Source: Marinomonas posidonica_A (GTDB lineage Bacteria > Pseudomonadota > Gammaproteobacteria > Pseudomonadales > Marinomonadaceae). Taken from it: DNA of 64,000 bases. Below the pieces are notes generated by a model. It was not told the DNA's origin and did no database searches. It worked only from the letters and a program-made list of their open reading frames with translations. Both the position numbers and the translations under genes were made by a program. The stretch lies in assembly GCF_043643765.1 (NCBI RefSeq), contig NZ_JBHZSP010000005.1, forward strand, positions 176,459 through 240,458. Reading direction: 5' to 3'. Below, one piece after another: positions 26,961 through 36,713 of the stretch; position 1 is the stretch's first letter, and each line of letters begins with the position of its first letter.

Positions 26961-28607
26961 TTGAACTGGTTTAAAAAATTGAATTTTTCCCTCCTATCCG
27001 GCGCGGCGATATTTATCGCTGCGTTGTTGTCTTTGCCTATCCTGGTGGTTCTAGTCAATGTGGTGATCGGAGATGGTCAGGTTTGGCAACACCTGTATCA
27101 GACGGTCTTGGTTGAATACGTTCATAATTCTTTGCTGCTTATGGTTGGTGTTGGGATCGGCGTGTTGTGTATTGGAGTACCTGCTGCCTGGTTAACCAGT
27201 ATGTGCAACTTCCCCGGCCGTCAGTTTTTAGCTTGGGCCTTATTATTACCGATGGCTTTTCCAGCCTACATCATTGCTTATACCTACACAGGTATATTGG
27301 ACTTTGCTGGGCCAGTGCAAACTTTTATTCGAGAATTGACGGGGTGGCGATATGGGGATTATTGGTTTTTTGAAATACGTTCCCTAGGGGGCGCCATGAC
27401 CATGTTGATTCTCGTGTTGTACCCTTATGTTTACTTGATGAGTCGCGCCGCGTTTTTAGAACAATCTGCCAATAGCTTAGAGGTGGCGCGAACTTTAGGC
27501 TATTCGAATCCTCAAGCCTTTCGCAAACTTGCTCTACCTTTGGCTCGTCCTGCGATTGTGACAGGATTAACCTTAGCCTTAATGGAAACGCTCGCCGATT
27601 ATGGGACAGTTCAGTATTTCAGTGTAAATACCTTCACTACAGGCATTCTGAGAACCTTCTATGGTTTTGGGGATGTGGCTGCGGCATCTCAGTTAGCGGG
27701 TGTCTTGTTGCTGTTTGTGACGGTATTAATTGTGTTAGAAAGGTATTCAAGACATCGTATTCAATATCATAATTCGGGCATTAAAAAAGCCAGTAGTCGG
27801 CGGATTCCATTGGGACGATGGCAAGGTGTTTGTGCTTTGCTTTTTTGTCTCTTGCCAATTTTACTGGGCTTTTTGATTCCTGCTTTAGTGTTGGCGTATT
27901 GGGCGATGTTTAAGGCGGAATTTATCGCTGACCGTTTCCTTCAATTGGCATGGAACTCTTTTTACCTTGCTGCATTAGCCGCATTAATATTAGTTAGTTT
28001 GGCCTTGGTGCTAAGTTACGCTGGACGCTTGTATAAACATAAAGCCGTTCATGCTTCTGTGGGCTTGTCTGGTTTAGGTTATGCATTGCCGGGGACCATT
28101 ATTGCTATTGGTACCTTAGTACCATTGGCTTGGTTAGATCATCAAATCATTGATTTGGTAAAACATTATACGGGGCAAAAAATCGGTTTGTTATTATCTG
28201 GAACCTTATTTGCCTTACTGTTCGCTTATACGGTGCGTTTTATGGCGGTGTCATTAGGGGCCGTTCAGAATGGTTTAGGAAAGATAAAACCCAGTATGGA
28301 CATGTCAGCACGAACCTTAGGCATGAACTCATGGAAAGTATTAACTCGCATTCATTTGCCGCTGCTGAAAGGGTCTATTTTAACGGCCATTTTAATTGTT
28401 TTTGTCGATGTACTCAAAGAGCTTCCAGCGACCTTGGTATTGCGCCCGTTTAACTTTAATACTTTGGCAGTGCGGGCGTTTGAATTGGCTTCAGATGAAC
28501 GTTTGGTGGACGCTGCACCGGCATCTCTGATGATCGTATTGGTTAGTCTTGTCCCCGTCATTTTATTAAGTCGCTCCATTTCATCTGATGTTGCATCGTC
28601 TAAGTAG
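26961..28607 (+). CDS. Ferric iron ABC transporter, permease (FbpB type)
   Basis: 548 residues, about twelve membrane helices in two homologous permease halves. Each half holds an EAA-type loop contacting the ATPase: EVARTLGYSNPQAFRKLALPLARP in the first, and SARTLGMNSWKVLTRIHLPLLKG in the second. This fused architecture is typical of FbpB. Start is TTG at 26961; the ribosome-binding site is weak. Eight bases separate its stop from the ATPase gene. Confidence 0.9.
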   Translation: MNWFKKLNFSLLSGAAIFIAALLSLPILVVLVNVVIGDGQVWQHLYQTVLVEYVHNSLLLMVGVGIGVLCIGVPAAWLTSMCNFPGRQFLAWALLLPMAFPAYIIAYTYTGILDFAGPVQTFIRELTGWRYGDYWFFEIRSLGGAMTMLILVLYPYVYLMSRAAFLEQSANSLEVARTLGYSNPQAFRKLALPLARPAIVTGLTLALMETLADYGTVQYFSVNTFTTGILRTFYGFGDVAAASQLAGVLLLFVTVLIVLERYSRHRIQYHNSGIKKASSRRIPLGRWQGVCALLFCLLPILLGFLIPALVLAYWAMFKAEFIADRFLQLAWNSFYLAALAALILVSLALVLSYAGRLYKHKAVHASVGLSGLGYALPGTIIAIGTLVPLAWLDHQIIDLVKHYTGQKIGLLLSGTLFALLFAYTVRFMAVSLGAVQNGLGKIKPSMDMSARTLGMNSWKVLTRIHLPLLKGSILTAILIVFVDVLKELPATLVLRPFNFNTLAVRAFELASDERLVDAAPASLMIVLVSLVPVILLSRSISSDVASSK

Positions 28608-28615
28608 GTCTTCAC

Positions 28616-29683
28616 ATGACTCAGGAATCTTCTTCAAATATGGCATCTGATCTCACGCTTTCGAATGTGACGGTTGGCTATGATGGTCAACAAATTGTCG
28701 CCTCCACAAGTTTTCATTTAGCCGCGGGTGAAATTGGTTGTCTGCTAGGGCCAAGTGGTTGTGGTAAATCCACTTTGTTACGAGCCATTGCTGGCTTCGA
28801 ACCTTTGATGTCTGGCCAGATTGAAGTGGCAGGGAAGGTTATCTCAACAGCGCAAACCAATTTGCCGCCAGAACGTCGCCAAATCGGTATGGTGTTCCAA
28901 GACATTGCCTTGTTTCCGCATCTTACAGTGGGGGAAAACATCGCCTTCGGTTTAACTTCTTGGACCAAGCCACAGGCACAAGCCAGAGTGGATGAACTCT
29001 TGGTGCTGGTGGGGCTGGCGGGCTTTCAATCTCGTTACCCTCATTCTCTTTCTGGCGGGCAGCAGCAGCGAGTGGCATTAGCCCGGGCGATGGCGCCAAA
29101 ACCAACGTTATTATTGATGGATGAACCCTTCTCAGGGCTGGACGCTAAACTCAGAGAAGAGCTAGTGCCAGACATTCGGAGCATCCTATTGCATGAAGAA
29201 ATGAGTGCAATCTTGGTGACACATGATCAAATGGAAGCTTTTGCTATGGCAGATCAAGTCTCTGTCATGTCCGATGGTGAGATTCATCAAACCGGCACCT
29301 GCTATGAAATTTACCACAAGCCTGCAACCCGCTTTGTTGCCAGCTTTATTGGTCATGGGGACTTCTTGCCTGCGACGGTATGTGGACCAAATTGTGTTCA
29401 TTCAGACTTAGGCAGAATTCAAGGGAATTTAAATCATGGTTTTGCTGATCAGGTCGAAGTGGATTTGCTAGTCAGGCCGGATGACATCTTGCATGATGAT
29501 GATAGTGAGTTTGTGGGAACCATAGTAAGTAAGTGGTTTCGAGGCTCACATTTCCTTTACCGTGTGAGTCTGGCTTCTGGTAAGGTGGTCTATTGTTTTG
29601 CGTCTTCACATCATAATCATTCGATTGGCCAAAGCATTGGTTTGACCATTCATCTCGATCATCTGGTGATGTTTAGTCGCTGA
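28616..29683 (+). CDS. Ferric iron ABC transporter, ATP-binding protein (FbpC type)
   Basis: 355 residues. Walker A GPSGCGKST at 45-53, signature LSGGQQQR, Walker B LLLMDEPFSGLD, then switch His in VTHDQMEA. The C-terminal 120 residues form a regulatory OB-like domain, as in FbpC/FutC. It energises import with the two preceding genes. It ends 13 bases from the convergent HDOD gene with no recognisable terminator between, so overlapping transcripts are possible. Confidence 0.92.
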   Translation: MTQESSSNMASDLTLSNVTVGYDGQQIVASTSFHLAAGEIGCLLGPSGCGKSTLLRAIAGFEPLMSGQIEVAGKVISTAQTNLPPERRQIGMVFQDIALFPHLTVGENIAFGLTSWTKPQAQARVDELLVLVGLAGFQSRYPHSLSGGQQQRVALARAMAPKPTLLLMDEPFSGLDAKLREELVPDIRSILLHEEMSAILVTHDQMEAFAMADQVSVMSDGEIHQTGTCYEIYHKPATRFVASFIGHGDFLPATVCGPNCVHSDLGRIQGNLNHGFADQVEVDLLVRPDDILHDDDSEFVGTIVSKWFRGSHFLYRVSLASGKVVYCFASSHHNHSIGQSIGLTIHLDHLVMFSR

Positions 29684-29695
29684 TATCATTGAGTA

Positions 29696-30562
29696 TTAGT
29701 TTAAACCAAGACCTTGCTCGTGACAGATTTCGATCAAGCCATCGAAGTCATACTCAGTGAGTTCGAAGTGATCTAAAGCATAATGTTTGATACGGTTCCA
29801 TTCATGGTCTTCGTCAGCACCACCAAGATGCTGATAAGCGGAAGCGATGTGCTCCGCCATTTTTAAAATCGCCGCGAAAGACAAATGCAGACGACTCCCA
29901 GGTAGACGATTACGGAATAAGTGATCAACTCTATGATGTTCTGCAATCACCACACAACAGCTTTTTGGCAAGCCCCAAGACTTTGCCAGATAATAACCGA
30001 TGACAGAATGATTGGTCTTAAAGGCTCTGTTTTCGACATCCGTTAAAGCGAATTCGGCAGTTTGGTAGGCTTCCTCAATGATACTTTGATAATTTTCAAA
30101 GCGACTCATCATCAATGGCATACCTGCATTATGGAAAAGGCCTAACGCGTAGCATTCATCTTGATATTTAAAGTTGAGTTGGTTGGCCAGGCTGGAACTG
30201 ATGGCGGCCACATCGGTGGCAGTATCCCAAAAGCTGTGCAAAGCTTGTATAGCGTCATCGGTTAATTCACTTTTCACGGCAAGACCATTAACCAAGTTAG
30301 TGACACTGTCGGTGCCGAGCAAAGTGACGGCTTGTTGAATGGATGCGATTTTTTGCTCGATATTAAAGGCGTTAGAGTTCACCAATTTTAGAACGGCGGC
30401 GGAGAGGCTTACGTCTTGCGCAATGATGTCTGCAATGCGTTCCATATCGGGATCTGGCATCGCCTGTTCCATGTGAAGATCGACCATTACCTGAGGTTGT
30501 GGCGGAATGCTAATACCTCGAAGTATGCGTCCTAGCTGGTTTTCATTAACAGATGATGTCAT
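29696..30562 (-). CDS. HDOD domain signalling protein
   Basis: 288 residues. HDOD core: IPPQPQVMVDLHM, QDVSLSAAVLKLVNSNAFN, and IASIQQAVTLLGTDSVTNLV. Later HD-like residues are retained in YALGLFHNAGMPLMM and VIAEHHRVDHLF, but the family is not known to hydrolyse cyclic nucleotides. It is the second stand-alone HDOD protein in the window, flanking the iron transporter on its far side in the opposite direction. Confidence 0.82.
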   Translation of the reverse strand: MTSSVNENQLGRILRGISIPPQPQVMVDLHMEQAMPDPDMERIADIIAQDVSLSAAVLKLVNSNAFNIEQKIASIQQAVTLLGTDSVTNLVNGLAVKSELTDDAIQALHSFWDTATDVAAISSSLANQLNFKYQDECYALGLFHNAGMPLMMSRFENYQSIIEEAYQTAEFALTDVENRAFKTNHSVIGYYLAKSWGLPKSCCVVIAEHHRVDHLFRNRLPGSRLHLSFAAILKMAEHIASAYQHLGGADEDHEWNRIKHYALDHFELTEYDFDGLIEICHEQGLGLN

Positions 30563-30690
30563 ACGAACTTCTTTACAACGGTGCTATATAAGGTAAAGCA
30601 AACGTTAGGCGTCTATTCCATAGCAATTGCGCCTAGAGTCACTATAATAGCGGTTTTTAAATAATCGTTTAAACAACGTAGGTGAGCATT

Positions 30691-31887
30691 TTGAGCGTAA
30701 TTCGACTAAAAGGTCAAGTAGACAGACGTATTAGAGCTGGGCATCAATGGATTTATAGTAATGAAGTAAATACATCGCAGACGCCATTAAAGCAATTTTC
30801 GCCTGGTGATCAAGTGGTTGTTGAATCGGCTCAGGGTAAACCACTCGGCGTTGCAACGATTAATCCTAACACGCTGATTTGTGGTCGTTTAATTAGCCGA
30901 AGCACAGATACCGTATTGAATAAATCCACGCTAGTTCATCGCCTTAAAATTGCCTTGTCGTTGCGTGAAATGATCTATCCAGCGCCTTATTACCGTTTGG
31001 TGTTTGGTGACTCTGATGGCTTGTCTGGTTTAGTGGTGGATCGTTTTGCTGATATTTTAGTGGTGCAAATCTCGACGGCAGGGATGGAGCGCGTTAAGTC
31101 TGAAATCATCGAAGCGTTACAAGATGTGGTCAAGCCGACCGCTATTTTGGTAAAAAATGACGGTAAGATGCGTCAGATCGAAGGACTAGACTCTTATGTT
31201 GAAGAAGCCTTTGGTACCGTGCCTGAAGTGGTTTTTTTGCAAGAGAATGATGTATTGTTTCAAGCGCCGGTTTGGGATGGTCAAAAAACGGGCTGGTTTT
31301 ATGATCACAGGGAAAATCGTAAGACTATGCAGGACTTTTGTGCTGGAAAGCGTGTTTTAGATGTCTTTTCCTATGTTGGTGGTTGGGGAGTACAGGCGGC
31401 TTCTGCTGGCGCTACAGAGGTGACTTTCATCGACGCCTCTGAAAGTGCTTTAAGCCATGTCGATGCGAACCTCAAGCTGAATCAATATGAAGGCGATGCC
31501 AATTTGATGCAAGGTGATGCGTTTGATGCCATGCAATCCTTGATTGAAGACAAAGAGCGTTTTGATGTGGTGATTATGGATCCGCCAGCTTTTATTGCTC
31601 GTCGTAAAGACATAAAAGCCGGAGAAGGGGCGTACCATAGAGCCAATCAGTTGGCGATGCGTTTGGTGGCAAAAGGTGGGGTGTTGGTGACGGGCTCTTG
31701 CTCAATGCACTTGGAAACCAATCGTTTGCATGACATTGTGCGCAGCAACAGTCGTCAATTAGAGCGTTTTTCACAGTTGATTTACCGTGGTACCCAAGCG
31801 CCAGATCATCCGGTTCACCCAGCCATTGCGGAAACTGAGTATTTAAAAGCCTTGTTTTATCGCATCCACAATAATATGGGGCTGTAA
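30691..31887 (+). CDS. rlmI: 23S rRNA (cytosine-1962-C5)-methyltransferase RlmI-like
   Basis: 398 residues. N-terminal PUA domain (VIRLKGQVDRRIRAGHQWIYSNEV) and Rossmann methyltransferase domain (KRVLDVFSYVGGWGVQAASAGA; catalytic region MDPPAF, and GSCSMHL with the catalytic Cys). I prefer the TTG at 30691 over GTG at 30682, because AGGTGAG lies at 30680-30686 and serves the TTG. The translated protein then begins at SVIRLKG. Close relatives share this fold, so the exact target base is inferred. Confidence 0.85.
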   Translation: MSVIRLKGQVDRRIRAGHQWIYSNEVNTSQTPLKQFSPGDQVVVESAQGKPLGVATINPNTLICGRLISRSTDTVLNKSTLVHRLKIALSLREMIYPAPYYRLVFGDSDGLSGLVVDRFADILVVQISTAGMERVKSEIIEALQDVVKPTAILVKNDGKMRQIEGLDSYVEEAFGTVPEVVFLQENDVLFQAPVWDGQKTGWFYDHRENRKTMQDFCAGKRVLDVFSYVGGWGVQAASAGATEVTFIDASESALSHVDANLKLNQYEGDANLMQGDAFDAMQSLIEDKERFDVVIMDPPAFIARRKDIKAGEGAYHRANQLAMRLVAKGGVLVTGSCSMHLETNRLHDIVRSNSRQLERFSQLIYRGTQAPDHPVHPAIAETEYLKALFYRIHNNMGL

Positions 31888-31895
31888 GTTCGCAT

Positions 31896-31923
31896 AAAAA
31901 AGCGCCTCAAAGGCGCTTTTTTA
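31896..31923. terminator. Bidirectional terminator between rlmI and the HAD gene
   Basis: AAAAAAGCGCCT / AGGCGCTTTTTT around a tiny loop, A-rich on one side and T-rich on the other, so it can stop both convergent genes. Confidence 0.9.
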
Positions 31924-31950
31924 TTGGTGTTTATTTATCTCTAAGTGGCT

Positions 31951-32607
31951 TTAGTCGCGTAGAGAAATGTGTGGCCAACCACGCTCTGAGGCAATTTGAC
32001 TGAGGGTGTCATCAGCATCGACCGCCACAGGGTGAGTCACTAACTCTAAGAGTGGTAAGTCATTTCGCGAGTCACTGTAAAAATAACTGCCTTCCATGCT
32101 GTGACCTGTCTCTGCTAGCCACGCATTAAGGCGAGTGACTTTACCGGCTTGAAAGCTAGGCACACCAACGACTTTGCCGGTGTAGTGACCTTCTATGACT
32201 TCTGGTACCGGGGCGATGATGTGATCCATCCCCAAGGCCTCGGAAATTGGACCGGTGACAAACTGATTGGTGGCGGTAATCAGTAGTAAGAAATGTCCTT
32301 GTTCTTTGTGTTGTTTCAGCAATTCAGCGGCTTTCTGTTGCATCATTGGCTGTACTTTCTCAACCATGAAGTCATGGTGTAATTGCGTTAGCTCTTGTGC
32401 TGAGAAATCCTTTAAAGGCGCCAAACTGAAGGCGAGATACTCATGTATGTCCAGCGTGCCAGCTTGATATTGTTTGAAAAATTTGTCATTAGCGGCCTGG
32501 TAGACTTGTGTATCCACTAAGCCTTTTTCAACTAAAAATTGTCCCCAAGAATAATCACTGTCACCACTGAGTAGGGTGCCATCTAGATCAAAGATTGCGA
32601 GTGTCAC
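31951..32607 (-). CDS. HAD-IB family phosphatase (SerB-like)
   Basis: 218 residues. HAD motif I is FDLDGTL at the N-terminus (nucleophile Asp7), motif II in LLITATN, and motif IV in YSDSRNDLPLLE. The helical cap between motifs I and II is that of subfamily IB (phosphoserine phosphatase-like). In Pseudomonas a gene of this type precedes rppH and ptsP; the same neighbours lie divergently here. Substrate not assigned. Confidence 0.85.
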   Translation of the reverse strand: MTLAIFDLDGTLLSGDSDYSWGQFLVEKGLVDTQVYQAANDKFFKQYQAGTLDIHEYLAFSLAPLKDFSAQELTQLHHDFMVEKVQPMMQQKAAELLKQHKEQGHFLLLITATNQFVTGPISEALGMDHIIAPVPEVIEGHYTGKVVGVPSFQAGKVTRLNAWLAETGHSMEGSYFYSDSRNDLPLLELVTHPVAVDADDTLSQIASERGWPHISLRD

Positions 32608-32742
32608 GGTTGGTCCTTAATTGGTATGAAGTGCGGAAATTATAGCCTTAGAGACAATAAATAACATTAGTCTTAATTGTGCGAATGGGCGAATTATGGA
32701 ACAATGAATCTAATTTATTCTTATATTAGAAGGTGATAGCTC

Positions 32743-33228
32743 GTGATTGATGCAGACGGATATAGACCGAATGTGGGCATCATACTGATGAACGAGCGTG
32801 GCCAACTTCTTTGGGCGAGACGCGTAGGACAAAATGCGTGGCAGTTCCCCCAAGGTGGTATCAAATCTGATGAAACTCCTGAAGAAGCTTTGTATCGAGA
32901 ACTGAAAGAAGAAGTAGGTCTCAATCCAGATCAGGTTGAAATTATCGGAAAAACAAGGGGTTGGTTACGTTATCGTCTCCCGAAACGCATGTTAAGACAC
33001 AATAGTAAACCTTTGTGTATTGGACAAAAACAGAAATGGTTTTTGCTCTCTATTCGATGCCCTGATGCGTCGGTATGTGTGGATGGAACAGATTGCCCTG
33101 AGTTTGATGGCTGGCGCTGGGTAAGTTATTGGTACCCACTTGGACAAGTAGTCGCATTTAAAAAAGATGTTTACAGGCGAGCTCTTAAAGAGCTCAGTCA
33201 AAGTGCGCATCGACGGTTAGATAAGTGA
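32743..33228 (+). CDS. rppH: RNA pyrophosphohydrolase RppH
   Basis: 161 residues. Start MIDADGYRPNVGIIL is diagnostic, and the Nudix box GGIKSDETPEEALYRELKEEVG fits. RppH removes pyrophosphate from mRNA 5' ends and starts RNase E-dependent decay. The initiator is GTG at 32743 with AGAAGG upstream. It is followed by ptsP 45 bases later, the conserved gammaproteobacterial order. Confidence 0.95.
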   Translation: MIDADGYRPNVGIILMNERGQLLWARRVGQNAWQFPQGGIKSDETPEEALYRELKEEVGLNPDQVEIIGKTRGWLRYRLPKRMLRHNSKPLCIGQKQKWFLLSIRCPDASVCVDGTDCPEFDGWRWVSYWYPLGQVVAFKKDVYRRALKELSQSAHRRLDK

Positions 33229-33273
33229 TGAAGTGTATCATTTAGAGGAGATAATCAGCGCAATGGGAGAGCT

Positions 33274-35562
33274 ATGCTAGGTTTATTAAGACGTATCACA
33301 CAAGAGGTGACGGCTGCACAGTCTTTGTCTGCCGCGTTGGATATTATTGTCCGTCGTGTTCGTCGTGCTATGCGTGCTGAAGTCTGTTCAATTTATCTAG
33401 TGGACAGCAATACTTCGGAATATGTCTTGATGGCAACCCGAGGCCTAAACGCTGATATGGCCGGTAGTGTGAGTTTAAAGTCAGACGAAGGTCTGGTTAG
33501 TTTAGTCGGTCGTCGAGCGGAGCCTGTTAACTTAGAAGACGCTCATATTCACCCTTCTTTCCATTATCTTCAAGGCACAGGAGAAGAGCGTTATCGTTCT
33601 TTTTTGGGGGTGCCTATCATTCATCATCGACAAGTTCTCGGTGTGCTGGTGGTTCAGCATGAAGAAAAGCGTCGTTTCGATGAGGGGGAAGAAGCTTTTC
33701 TAATCACCTTGTCAGCACAATTAGCGGGTGTCATTGCCCACGCCGAAGCAACGGGTGCGATTAGCAATCTAAATTCTAATGCAACACCACGTGGCGCGGA
33801 TTTTCGATATAAAGGTGTTCCTGGCAGCTCTGGTGTTGCGATTGGTCGTGGTGTGGTGGTGTTTCCACCTGCGGATCTGGATGTGATTCCTGATCGAGAA
33901 ACCACTCACCCAGAACAAGAGATTGATGACTTTTATCAGGCTCTGGACGCTGTTAGGCGTGATATCAGAGAGGCCAGTAATCGCATTAGCCAGCATTTAT
34001 CGGCGGATGAAAAAGCATTATTCGATGTTTATCTAAAAATCTTAGACGATAACTCAATTGCCGGAGAAGTCGTTAAGAAGATCAAAGAAGGTCAGTGGGC
34101 GCAAGGTGCATTACGCCAAGTGATTAAAGCTCACATTCTTCAATTTGATCGCATGGACGACCCATACCTACGTGAACGAGCGTCGGATCTACGAGATTTG
34201 GGGCGTCGTATTCTGTCTCATTTGCAAGAAAAAGCCCCTAATATCGTTGAACGTTTCAGTGAGCCAGCCATTATCATTGGTGAAGAACTGACCGCTTCGA
34301 TGCTAGGAGAGATACCCATTGATAAGATCAAAGGTTTAGTGTCTGTGATGGGATCAGGGAACTCCCACGTGGCGATTTTAGCTCGTGCTATGGGCATACC
34401 GACGGTGATGGGCGCGTTAGATCTTCCCTATGCTCAATTGGACAAAGCCGATTTGATCGTTGATGGTTACCAAGGCCAGGTCTTTACTTACCCTTCTGAA
34501 GCGTTAATTGATAACTATCAGCAAATTGTTGATGAAGAACGTTTGCTGGAAGAAGAGTATGAAAGTCTTAAAGACTTACCTTGTGAAACGTTAGACGGTC
34601 AGCGCTTGTCCTTATTTGTGAATACGGGTTTATCAGCAGATGTTGCGCGTTCATTAGATCGTGGTGCTGAAGGCATCGGTTTGTATCGAACTGAAGTACC
34701 TTTTATGGTTCGGGATCGTTTTCCGACTGAAGCAGAGCAAGTGGTTATCTACCGTCAGCAGCTCGAGGGCTTTGCGCCTGCTCCAGTGACAGTACGGACT
34801 TTGGATATTGGTGGTGATAAAGCCTTACCTTATTTTCCTATTACCGAGGCGAACCCCTTCTTAGGTTGGCGCGGTATTCGGGTTACGCTTGATCATTTGG
34901 AAATTTTTATGGCGCAAATTCGTGCCATGATTAAAGCCAGCGCAGAGTTGCATAACTTAAAAATTATGTTGCCGATGATTTCTAATGTGGCCGAAGTGGA
35001 AGAGGCGTTAGCGCTAATTCGTCGTGCTTATGCGGAAGTCAAAGAAGAAGGCTATGACGTTAAGATGCCGAAAGTCGGTGTTATGATTGAGATACCAGCT
35101 GCTGTTTATCAGGCCAAAACCTTGGCGAAAATGGTGGACTTCCTGTCGGTGGGTAGTAATGATTTAACTCAGTACTTATTGGCGGTTGATCGTAATAATC
35201 CTCGTGTTGCCGATTTGTATAACTCTTTCCACCCCTCGGTATTGCATGCCTTAGCCAGTATTGTTGACCAGGTGAAGGACGAAGGGGTTGGTTTAAGTGT
35301 TTGTGGAGAGATGGCCGGTGATCCAATGGGGGCCATTTTGCTCATGGCGATGGGTTATGACGTGCTATCCATGAGCTCTACCAGTTTGCCCAAGGTGAAA
35401 GCGGTTATTCGCAATATTTCCCTGTCACAATCACAAGATATGTTAAACGAAGTGATGAGCTTGTCACACGCTGAAACCGTGGTGCAAACCATGACTCGCT
35501 TGATGCGTGAAGCGAATATTGAACGTTTAATCCGACCATCCAAGACCACTCGAGTGGGCTAG
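33274..35562 (+). CDS. ptsP: PTS-Ntr enzyme I, phosphoenolpyruvate-protein phosphotransferase PtsP
   Basis: 762 residues. N-terminal GAF domain (about 15-160), then the enzyme-I phospho-histidine domain with SGNSHVAILARAMGIPT (active His) and the C-terminal PEP-binding TIM barrel (EGIGLYRTEVPFM; VGSNDLTQYLLAVDR; LSVCGEMAGDP). It transfers phosphate from PEP to NPr of the nitrogen PTS and senses glutamine/2-oxoglutarate through the GAF domain in characterised homologues. Located between rppH and lgt. Confidence 0.96.
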   Translation: MLGLLRRITQEVTAAQSLSAALDIIVRRVRRAMRAEVCSIYLVDSNTSEYVLMATRGLNADMAGSVSLKSDEGLVSLVGRRAEPVNLEDAHIHPSFHYLQGTGEERYRSFLGVPIIHHRQVLGVLVVQHEEKRRFDEGEEAFLITLSAQLAGVIAHAEATGAISNLNSNATPRGADFRYKGVPGSSGVAIGRGVVVFPPADLDVIPDRETTHPEQEIDDFYQALDAVRRDIREASNRISQHLSADEKALFDVYLKILDDNSIAGEVVKKIKEGQWAQGALRQVIKAHILQFDRMDDPYLRERASDLRDLGRRILSHLQEKAPNIVERFSEPAIIIGEELTASMLGEIPIDKIKGLVSVMGSGNSHVAILARAMGIPTVMGALDLPYAQLDKADLIVDGYQGQVFTYPSEALIDNYQQIVDEERLLEEEYESLKDLPCETLDGQRLSLFVNTGLSADVARSLDRGAEGIGLYRTEVPFMVRDRFPTEAEQVVIYRQQLEGFAPAPVTVRTLDIGGDKALPYFPITEANPFLGWRGIRVTLDHLEIFMAQIRAMIKASAELHNLKIMLPMISNVAEVEEALALIRRAYAEVKEEGYDVKMPKVGVMIEIPAAVYQAKTLAKMVDFLSVGSNDLTQYLLAVDRNNPRVADLYNSFHPSVLHALASIVDQVKDEGVGLSVCGEMAGDPMGAILLMAMGYDVLSMSSTSLPKVKAVIRNISLSQSQDMLNEVMSLSHAETVVQTMTRLMREANIERLIRPSKTTRVG

Positions 35563-35588
35563 TTTTACCAGAGGTTTGGTACTTTTCT

Positions 35589-36386
35589 ATGATTTCCTAT
35601 CCAAATATTGATCCTGTCGCCATTTCGGTTGGGCCAATTGCTGTGCATTGGTACGGCATTATGTACCTGATTGGTTTTGCTGGTGCGTATGCTTTTGGTG
35701 TATATCGAGCCAAACGTTCCAATGGTTTGTGGACCAAAGATATGGTCAGTGACGCGATATTTTATGGTGCGCTTGGTGTGATTTTAGGCGGCCGTATTGG
35801 TTATATCTTGTTCTATCAATTTCCAGCCTTTGTGGATAATCCGCTGATTATGGTACGCATTTGGGAAGGCGGCATGTCTTTCCATGGTGGCTTGTTGGGT
35901 GTGATTGTGGCCATGTATGTGTTTGCTCGAAAATACCAGAAGCATTTGGTGGACGTGACAGATTTTTTGGCGCCTTTTGTGCCAATTGGTTTAGGTGCTG
36001 GGCGTATTGGTAATTTCATCGGTGGTGAACTTTGGGGTAAACCAACTGATGTGCCGTGGGCGATGATTTTTCCGCATGATCCATTGCAGCTAGCTCGTCA
36101 TCCTTCTCAGTTGTACCAGTTTGCACTCGAGGGTGTGGCGCTGTTTGCTATTCTTTGGTTCTTCTCACAACGTGCCAAACCTCGTTATTGTGTCTCTGGT
36201 CTGTTTTTACTCTGTTACGGCGTATTCAGGATTTTGGTCGAGTTTGTTCGTGAACCGGATACGCAAATTGGTTACCTTGCTTGGGGCTGGTTAACGCAAG
36301 GTCAATTATTATCCTTGCCGATGGTCGTGTTGGGGGCTGCTCTTTTGGTAATGGGCTTCAAACGTAACCTGTATCCTCAAAAATAA
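35589..36386 (+). CDS. lgt: Prolipoprotein diacylglyceryl transferase
   Basis: 265 residues, about seven membrane helices. MSFHGGLLGV (catalytic His region) and the Lgt signature GAGRIGNFIGGELWG are present. Note GGE where many Lgt have NxE. The enzyme adds diacylglycerol from phosphatidylglycerol to the lipobox cysteine, first step of lipoprotein maturation at the inner membrane. Follows ptsP by 26 bases. Confidence 0.95.
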   Translation: MISYPNIDPVAISVGPIAVHWYGIMYLIGFAGAYAFGVYRAKRSNGLWTKDMVSDAIFYGALGVILGGRIGYILFYQFPAFVDNPLIMVRIWEGGMSFHGGLLGVIVAMYVFARKYQKHLVDVTDFLAPFVPIGLGAGRIGNFIGGELWGKPTDVPWAMIFPHDPLQLARHPSQLYQFALEGVALFAILWFFSQRAKPRYCVSGLFLLCYGVFRILVEFVREPDTQIGYLAWGWLTQGQLLSLPMVVLGAALLVMGFKRNLYPQK

Positions 36387-36410
36387 ACAATCCGATACAA
36401 GGAGAGGGCG

Positions 36411-36647
36411 GTGGAATTTACTCAACAAGAGACAGACGTAATCGTTAGTAAAATTAAAAAGTATTTTACGGATGAGTTGGATTCAGACATTGGCGGTTTT
36501 GAAGCGGAGTTTTTACTGACGTTTTTTAGCAAAGAGATAGGCCCATATTTTTATAACAAAGGGTTAGCCGATGCCAGTCAACTTTTGCTCGAGAAAACCG
36601 AAGAGATAGGTTATTTAATCCAAGAGCTAGAAAAGCCAGTCACCTGA
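36411..36647 (+). CDS. DUF2164 family protein
   Basis: 78 residues, a DUF2164 protein: QQETDVIVSKIKKYFTDELDSDIGGFEAEFLLTFF and GPYFYNKGLADA are the family pattern. Small, acidic, probably helical; function unknown. Start is GTG at 36411 preceded by AGGAGAGGGC. Lies 24 bases behind lgt and ends that unit at the bidirectional terminator. Confidence 0.82.
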   Translation: MEFTQQETDVIVSKIKKYFTDELDSDIGGFEAEFLLTFFSKEIGPYFYNKGLADASQLLLEKTEEIGYLIQELEKPVT

Positions 36648-36653
36648 TGAAAT

Positions 36654-36685
36654 AAAAACGGCGAGTAGATTACTCGCCGTTTTTA
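36654..36685. terminator. Bidirectional terminator between the DUF2164 gene and thyA
   Basis: AAAAACGGCGAGTA / TACTCGCCGTTTTT with a GAT loop. Both genes converge on it. Confidence 0.93.
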
Positions 36686-36713
36686 TTTGGATTGATTGCG
36701 TATGAGACTGATT

